A DNA stretch of 44,217 nt, taken from positions 1 to 44,217 of the forward strand of contig CABJFQ010000011.1 of the NCBI GenBank assembly GCA_902364975.1, read 5' to 3'. How positions within the stretch are numbered: position 1 is the stretch's first letter; the number at the start of each line of letters is the position of its first letter. This document shows positions 38,283 to 44,217 of this stretch, one piece after another. Origin of the DNA: Coriobacteriaceae bacterium (GTDB taxonomy: Bacteria; Actinomycetota; Coriobacteriia; Coriobacteriales; Coriobacteriaceae). The notes under the pieces are model-generated. The model had not been told where the DNA came from. It saw nothing but the letters and a program-made list of their open reading frames with translations, and made no database searches. A program made the translations under genes and the position numbers.

Positions 38283-38972
38283 TTGCCCGTCGTCGCCGCT
38301 ATGACTGTTACTTCACACGCCTCGGATGCCATGGTCGCTATCCCATTTTGGCTCGAGATGTTCGCCGTTGTCGCGGCATCGATCTCGGGCGTGCTGGTCG
38401 CTCGCGAGCACAAGCTCGACCTGGTGGGCGCGGTCGCACTCGCCGTGGTCTGTGGCCTGGGCGGCGGTCTATTACGCGACATGACACTGCAAGTGGGCAA
38501 CGTCTACATCCTCAACCAGCCGATGGCACTACCACTTTCCATTGCCACGGCGGCCATTATCTACATCTTCCCGGCAATCGTCGATAAACCCGAGAAACTC
38601 ATTCCCCTGCTCGACATCATCTCGGTCGGCATCTATGCGGCAACCGGCGCGGACAAGGCGTTGGTCTACGGCTTTGCGCCGGCCGTATGCATCATGATGG
38701 GCTTTTTCACCGCGGTGGGCGGCGGCATGTTGCGCGACGGCTTTATGGGCGTGGTTCCGGGCATTTTCCAACGCACTAACTTTTATGCCATCGCGGCCAT
38801 CGCCGGATCGGCAAGCTATGTAAGCCTCGTCATGAGTGGCTTGGTCAGCAATGTCGCCGCGCTCGTCGTATGCGTTGTCGTGACCATGGGTCTGCGCTGG
38901 CTCTCGCTGCGCTTTGACATCAAAAGCCCCACCGAGGAAGACATCGCGCGCTTCTTGCATCGCAAAAAGTAG
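38283..38972 (+). CDS. TRIC cation channel family membrane protein (UPF0126)
   Basis: 229 residues with seven predicted membrane segments made of two similar halves. Each half carries the family's glycine-rich motif: GLGGGLLRDMTL in the first and AVGGGMLRDGFM in the second. Bacterial members were called glycine transporters or TRIC-type potassium channels; the true substrate here is unknown. I chose TTG at 38283-38285 because AAAGGA lies seven bases before it; the ATG at 38301 has no ribosome site. The long frame upstream through the palindromic element B is not coding. Confidence 0.85.
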   Translation: MPVVAAMTVTSHASDAMVAIPFWLEMFAVVAASISGVLVAREHKLDLVGAVALAVVCGLGGGLLRDMTLQVGNVYILNQPMALPLSIATAAIIYIFPAIVDKPEKLIPLLDIISVGIYAATGADKALVYGFAPAVCIMMGFFTAVGGGMLRDGFMGVVPGIFQRTNFYAIAAIAGSASYVSLVMSGLVSNVAALVVCVVVTMGLRWLSLRFDIKSPTEEDIARFLHRKK

Positions 38973-39078
38973 ACAGCACGGCACGACCCTTCGAAATGCA
39001 ACCGAGAGGTTCTTTTAGAGCGCCCGCGCGTTGGGTACCCTGTTAGATACATGTCGAGTATCTAGCGAAGGATTCACT

Positions 39079-40224
39079 ATGCCTTACAACCTAGCACCGT
39101 CGTCCCGGCACCGTAAAGTGCAGGCGCGCATCGCCCTCCTATTCGCACTGATTGCACTTGCGCTAATCGTACTTCCCACGACTTCATTCGCCGGCACAGA
39201 TACCGCCGGAAACGTGCTCGCGACCGAAGCTGACTCCACCCCGTCCGGGGTCGAAGGCGACCTGTACTGGGCCGGCCAAAGCCTCAACTTAGACGATGCC
39301 TCCATCGGCCGCGATATTATCGCGGCGGGCGAGAGCCTGTCGATTCGCGATTGCACCGTAGGCGGCGCCGTTCGCCTGGCGGCGCGTACCATCGATATCG
39401 CCAAAACCGCAATCGATGGCAGCGTGACGGTAGCCGGCCAGCACGTCGTCCTTAACACCGGTAGCACCGCCAACTGTTTTTACGCGGCAGGCGAGACGGT
39501 CGCCCTGCGCGGCTCCGCTAAATCGGCGGCGCTCGCCGGCGACACCGTTACCATCGATGGCACCGTCGATGGCGATGTTGAGGTCTGGGCCGACAAGCTC
39601 ATCCTGGGCAAAAACGCCCGCATCACCGGCACGGTGAGCGCCCACGTCTCACAGGATCCCGAGCGGGCAGAGGGTGCCCAGGTCGGAGCCCTCAAGATCG
39701 ACCGAACCGAAAACGAGGACACCTCTACGGTCAACGACATTATCGGCGGCATCGTTGCCGCAGCGCTTTCCACCGGCTTTGTCGCCATCCTGCTTGAGCT
39801 TGTCTTTCCGCGCGCAACCGCCAGTGCCGCCGGAATGCTCCACCAGCACCCCACGCCACTGTGGGTGAGCGGTCTTCTGGGTACGATTGCTGTCGTCCCC
39901 GCCGTCCTGCTGCTGATTATCTCTATCGCTGGTCTGTCGCTTGCCGGAACTCTCTTGTGCGGTGTTATCGGCATCGCGTTGGTATCGAGCGCCTTTGCGG
40001 GGTGCGCGATCGCACGCATGGTCGGACACAATCAGAACCGCTACACCATGGCCGCCGTGGGCGGTATCGTCGCGGGCGCACTCACGGCACTTCCTCTTAT
40101 GGGCAACTTTGTCAGCGGTGTAGCCTTCGTCTTCACGCTCGGCTACGTCATCCAGATCATCTGGCGCAACGCCCACCTCAAGCCGCAGCAGCCGGCTAAC
40201 ACGCCAGGACTCCCCACCGCCTAA
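39079..40224 (+). CDS. Exported bactofilin-like (polymer-forming) protein with membrane tail
   Basis: 381 residues. The signal segment (about 16-38, ending TSFA) is followed by a right-handed beta-helix-like region (about 57-190) of short repeats such as GRDIIAAGESLSI, GGAVRLAARTIDI, GSVTVAGQHVVL and GDVEVWADKLIL. This resembles bactofilin/polymer-forming domains. From about 222 there are four or five membrane segments (AAALSTGFVAILLELVF through VFTLGYVIQIIW). ATG at 39079 follows GAAGGA. Bactofilins are normally cytoplasmic scaffolds; here the repeats appear to be outside the membrane, which is odd. Its role is unknown, possibly envelope organisation. Confidence 0.75.
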   Translation: MPYNLAPSSRHRKVQARIALLFALIALALIVLPTTSFAGTDTAGNVLATEADSTPSGVEGDLYWAGQSLNLDDASIGRDIIAAGESLSIRDCTVGGAVRLAARTIDIAKTAIDGSVTVAGQHVVLNTGSTANCFYAAGETVALRGSAKSAALAGDTVTIDGTVDGDVEVWADKLILGKNARITGTVSAHVSQDPERAEGAQVGALKIDRTENEDTSTVNDIIGGIVAAALSTGFVAILLELVFPRATASAAGMLHQHPTPLWVSGLLGTIAVVPAVLLLIISIAGLSLAGTLLCGVIGIALVSSAFAGCAIARMVGHNQNRYTMAAVGGIVAGALTALPLMGNFVSGVAFVFTLGYVIQIIWRNAHLKPQQPANTPGLPTA

Positions 40225-40232
40225 CCACCAAT

Positions 40233-40263
40233 CACCGCAAAGGGGACAGGCACCTTTGTGGTG
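40233..40263. repeat. GGGGACAGGCA hairpin element
   Basis: CACCGCAAAGG (40233-40243) pairs with CCTTTGTGGTG (40253-40263) with one mismatch around loop GGACAGGCA. It shares CCTTTGTGGTGGT with 31-43 and GGGGACAG with 6034-6075. It lies just after the bactofilin-like gene. Confidence 0.6.
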
Positions 40264-40291
40264 GTGAAGGCCTTCTCAATCCCCGTGCACC

Positions 40292-40326
40292 AAAAAGGGC
40301 GCCGACCATTGCGGTCGACGCCCTTT
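40292..40326. terminator. Terminator of typA
   Basis: AAAGGGCGCCGACC (40294-40307) pairs with GGTCGACGCCCTTT (40313-40326) with one mismatch; on the minus strand TTTTT follows. It may also end the convergent bactofilin-like transcript. Confidence 0.85.
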
Positions 40327-40353
40327 CTTATTGGCGGTTATAAGCCCCAGCGC

Positions 40354-42192
<1,839 letters not shown>

Positions 42193-42309
42193 GTAGTTCC
42201 CCTATCTTCTATCCATATACAAACGGCACGCGTATGCGACCCACCCAGCAATGCAACGCTCGGCGGGAATATTGAGCCTTTTACCGAAAACTCGTTTATT
42301 TTAGCGATT

Positions 42310-42759
42310 TTAGATGAGAGGGGTTTCCTCACCTGCAGGTTCAGGGTCGCTCCACATAAAACCATCGCCGGCACCCATGCCCTCATACAGCACATATGCC
42401 GAAAAACCGCTCTCGAGCGTCGTCTCAAAGAAACTCACGAGCAGAGCGTCGTGGTAGCCGCCGTCAATCTCGACACAGCCGGTATAGCCGATGGCATAGC
42501 GGGCGATACGGCCCAGGCCCTCGTCCTTAAGACCCATCTTGTGCTCGGAGATAAAGTTGGTGGCGGCCTCCAGGCATGCCTCCTCGCCATCCTCGTCGAG
42601 CGCGGCCAGATAGCGGTTGGAAGCAGCGTCCTCGATCGCCACAACTACGCCCGGATTCTCACCGGCGGCAAGGTCGTCCAAGAACGCACCAATCAGGTCA
42701 CACACCATGGCGTCGAGCTCGGCGGAGACGTTACCGGCGTCCTGCATATCCTGTGCCAT
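42310..42759 (-). CDS. Conserved hypothetical acidic protein
   Basis: 149 residues, no membrane segment or signal; I do not recognise the family. It is acidic, begins with a helix (SAELDAMVCDLIGAFLDDLAAGENPGVVVAIED), has a central EEACLEAATNFISEHKMG region, then strands IARYAIGYTGCVEIDGGYHDALLVSFFE and SAYVLYEGMG. ATG at 42757-42759 follows GGGAAGG. It follows the two-TM protein by 30 bases and precedes typA, so it is probably cotranscribed with the bifunctional-nuclease gene. Confidence 0.7.
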   Translation of the reverse strand: MAQDMQDAGNVSAELDAMVCDLIGAFLDDLAAGENPGVVVAIEDAASNRYLAALDEDGEEACLEAATNFISEHKMGLKDEGLGRIARYAIGYTGCVEIDGGYHDALLVSFFETTLESGFSAYVLYEGMGAGDGFMWSDPEPAGEETPLI

Positions 42760-42789
42760 CTCTAGACCTTCCCATCGAATCCGGCGTCG

Positions 42790-43146
42790 TTACAGTTCTT
42801 GTGCCTCGGCAGCGATCTTGGCGGCAGCGTCGCGGGCGCGCACCATATCCATCGCGCGCTTGTCGAGTACCTTGATCTGGTTGGTCAGCATTACCGCATC
42901 GACCACACCCCAGATTACCAAGCCTGTTGAAATCGAAAACCCAAGCGCACCAACTGTACCACGAAGACGAGAACAGATTACCGCGACAAGGGCGGAGATG
43001 ATAACCATCTTGATATAGGAGCCGCGGCGCTCGCGAAGTGTGCGGGCCTGCGTCACATAGGCAATGCGAGCCGCCTCGGATGCCTCCGAGCGCATCTGAG
43101 CTTCACACGCGATGGCGGCCGCTTCAGCCGATACGCGGGTACCCAT
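42790..43146 (-). CDS. Hypothetical small membrane protein
   Basis: 118 residues with two membrane segments (about 46-61 and 68-90) between an Ala/Glu/Arg-rich N-terminus and a charged coiled-coil-like C-terminus (LDKRAMDMVRARDAAAKIAAEAQEL). I do not recognise the family. I chose ATG at 43144-43146 because GGAGAGG lies six bases before it; an ATG at 43174-43176 directly abuts the stop codon of the upstream gene and has no good ribosome site. Middle gene of a three-gene group. Confidence 0.6.
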   Translation of the reverse strand: MGTRVSAEAAAIACEAQMRSEASEAARIAYVTQARTLRERRGSYIKMVIISALVAVICSRLRGTVGALGFSISTGLVIWGVVDAVMLTNQIKVLDKRAMDMVRARDAAAKIAAEAQEL

Positions 43147-43176
43147 CAGCGACCTCTCCGCTCGCGTGCCAGACAT

Positions 43177-43677
43177 TTAGAAATCATCCGGGGAGAGCGT
43201 ATGGACGAACTCGTCGAACTTCTCGAACTCCTGCTCGTCGTCAACTTCCTCGGCATGGGCAGAAACGGTACCCAGGCGATTCATGATGTCGTCCTCCACA
43301 AACATGGGGGCATTACTGCGCACGGCAAGGGCGATGGCGTCGCTGGGGCGGGCGTCAATCTTGCGCTCGTCACCATCGACCAGCACAACAATCGTCGCAT
43401 AGAACACCGGCGGCTCGGCACGAACGATCTCGATGCGCTCGAGCTTGGCTCCCAGGGCATCGACGGTGTCAAGCAGCAGGTCATGCGTTATCGGGCGCTC
43501 GGCGCGACCGCTATCGATGCCACGGCTGATTGCCGCAGCCTCAAACGAACCAGTCTGAATGGAAAGGGAACGCAGCGGCGCGGGCGAGTCCGATTTGCTG
43601 CTGCGCTCACGAAGCACGATAAGCGATGGCACGGGACCGGCGGCCATGACGATGGTCTCTATGTCGACACGAACCAT
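43177..43677 (-). CDS. Bifunctional nuclease family protein (DUF151)
   Basis: 166 residues. The DUF151 core runs from MVRVDIETIVMA to about residue 135, with PSLIVLRE, the SIQTGSFEAAAISRGI motif, and the signature KIDARPSDAIALAVRSNAPMFVED. The C-terminal tail is acidic (EEVDDEQEFEKFDEF). Members are annotated from a plant protein with DNase and RNase activity; bacterial function is unproven. ATG at 43675-43677 follows GGAGGTG. A weak promoter (TTGTGT, 18 bases, TAGTAT) may lie upstream near 43735-43764. First gene of the group. Confidence 0.88.
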   Translation of the reverse strand: MVRVDIETIVMAAGPVPSLIVLRERSSKSDSPAPLRSLSIQTGSFEAAAISRGIDSGRAERPITHDLLLDTVDALGAKLERIEIVRAEPPVFYATIVVLVDGDERKIDARPSDAIALAVRSNAPMFVEDDIMNRLGTVSAHAEEVDDEQEFEKFDEFVHTLSPDDF

Positions 43678-43792
43678 GGAACACCTCCGGTACGTAGCGG
43701 TTAACACACGGCAGGGTCGCCGCATTGAATAGCTATACTACCCAATCTTTCGCACAGCACACAAAACCAAAATGAGATTTATCGCAGACAAG

Positions 43793-43821
43793 AAAAAAGC
43801 CCCGAGGCACGCCCCAGGGCT
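43793..43821 (-). terminator. Terminator of the tRNA-Ile/Ala/Ile cluster
   Basis: A 10-bp stem with two G-U pairs (43812-43821 with 43798-43807) and loop CGTG, followed on the minus strand by six T. Confidence 0.85.
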
Positions 43822-43835
43822 CTTCACAGTTTTGA

Positions 43836-43912
43836 TGGTGGACCTGACAAGATTCGAACTTGTGACCTCCCGGTTATCAGCCGGACGCTCTAACCAACTG
43901 AGCTACAGGTCC
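43836..43912 (-). tRNA. tRNA-Ile (anticodon GAT), copy 1
   Basis: 77 bases with encoded CCA. The acceptor GGACCTG pairs with CAGGTCC and the anticodon loop is CTGATAA. It is identical in sequence to the copy at 44060-44136. Confidence 0.97.
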
Positions 43913-43916
43913 ATCA

Positions 43917-43992
43917 TGGTGGAGGTTAGGGGGATCGAACCCCTGACCTCAGGCTTGCAAAGCCCGCGCTCTCCCAGCTGAGCTAAACCCCC
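43917..43992 (-). tRNA. tRNA-Ala (anticodon TGC)
   Basis: 76 bases with encoded CCA. The acceptor GGGGGTT pairs with AACCTCC and includes the G3-U70 pair that marks alanine tRNAs. The anticodon loop is TTTGCAA. Four bases separate it from the downstream tRNA-Ile. Confidence 0.97.
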
Positions 43993-44003
43993 ACGGAGAC
44001 AGT

Positions 44004-44048
44004 AATAAACACCCCAGCGGCGACTCGGCTCTCGCTGGGGTGTTTATT
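44004..44048 (-). terminator. 16-bp hairpin between tRNA-Ile and tRNA-Ala
   Basis: Arms 44004-44019 and 44033-44048 are exact complements with a 13-base loop. It may partly terminate or serve as a processing site in the tRNA transcript. Confidence 0.7.
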
Positions 44049-44059
44049 GCGAAAGAAAG

Positions 44060-44136
44060 TGGTGGACCTGACAAGATTCGAACTTGTGACCTCCCGGTTA
44101 TCAGCCGGACGCTCTAACCAACTGAGCTACAGGTCC
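44060..44136 (-). tRNA. tRNA-Ile (anticodon GAT), copy 2
   Basis: 77 bases with encoded CCA, identical to the copy at 43836-43912. A promoter lies just upstream at 44151-44180. No rRNA gene is visible between the window end and this tRNA. Confidence 0.97.
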
Positions 44137-44150
44137 ATCGCGCAAGGGAT

Positions 44151-44180
44151 ATATTAGACGAGTCGTTACGCGCGCGTCAA
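44151..44180 (-). promoter_or_regulatory. Promoter of the tRNA-Ile/Ala/Ile cluster
   Basis: On the minus strand TTGACG (44175-44180) and TAATAT (44151-44156) with 18-base spacing, 15 bases before the first tRNA. Confidence 0.65.
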
Positions 44181-44217
44181 CAACTTTTTTGAAAATCTTT
44201 GGAGGGGTTCGCCCCGG

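Overview
The window reads as chromosome of a high-GC member of the Coriobacteriia, most probably Collinsella or a close relative. The reasons are the protein sequences (GlnQ-type transporter, SrtB, C+ type S18, TypA and others), the high GC content, the gut-type surface glycosidase, and the many long intergenic palindromes. This assignment comes from sequence character only; no database was searched. Most genes lie on the minus strand.

Layout: (1) 53-3876: a polar amino acid ABC importer (ATPase, Tat-exported lipoprotein binding protein, two permeases) followed by a cytidylate-kinase-like protein. (2) 3877-4235: no gene, but several very long hairpins. (3) 4236-6557: YqeY, a membrane-anchored parvulin and an orphan PTS EIIA. 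(4) 6710-10330: purF, purM, purN. A divergent CmpB-type membrane protein follows at 10617-11846. (5) 11937-13919: purE, class B sortase and a MoaE-like protein. (6) 14137-20550: a 2137-residue cell-wall-anchored GH31 glycosidase with carbohydrate-binding, FN3, dockerin-like, cohesin-like, FIVAR and IPNTG anchor modules. Its 920-base upstream region holds a G9 tract and a 28-base inverted repeat. (7) 21471-26220: carAB, then a one-TM protein and an ABC exporter. (8) 29264-36087: the rpsF-ssb-rpsR-rplI-dnaB-purA-purD-nudix block. (9) 36581-36810: two tRNA-Ser genes. (10) 36881-38151: a PD-(D/E)XK nuclease gene bracketed by two ~80-base inverted copies of a palindromic element. (11) 38283-44136: a TRIC-like channel, an exported bactofilin-like protein, TypA, two unknown proteins, a bifunctional nuclease family protein, and tRNA-Ile/Ala/Ile.

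The core theme is nucleotide supply and growth: six purine/pyrimidine loci plus replication and ribosomal genes. The accessory theme is the surface: a sortase, a probable sortase substrate aimed at host or dietary glycans, and an exported bactofilin-like protein. The most unusual part is non-coding. At least ten intergenic palindromes with arms of 8-30 bases are spread through the window. Two near-identical ones flank the nuclease gene in inverted orientation as if it were a small mobile cassette. That cassette is my best candidate for something undescribed.
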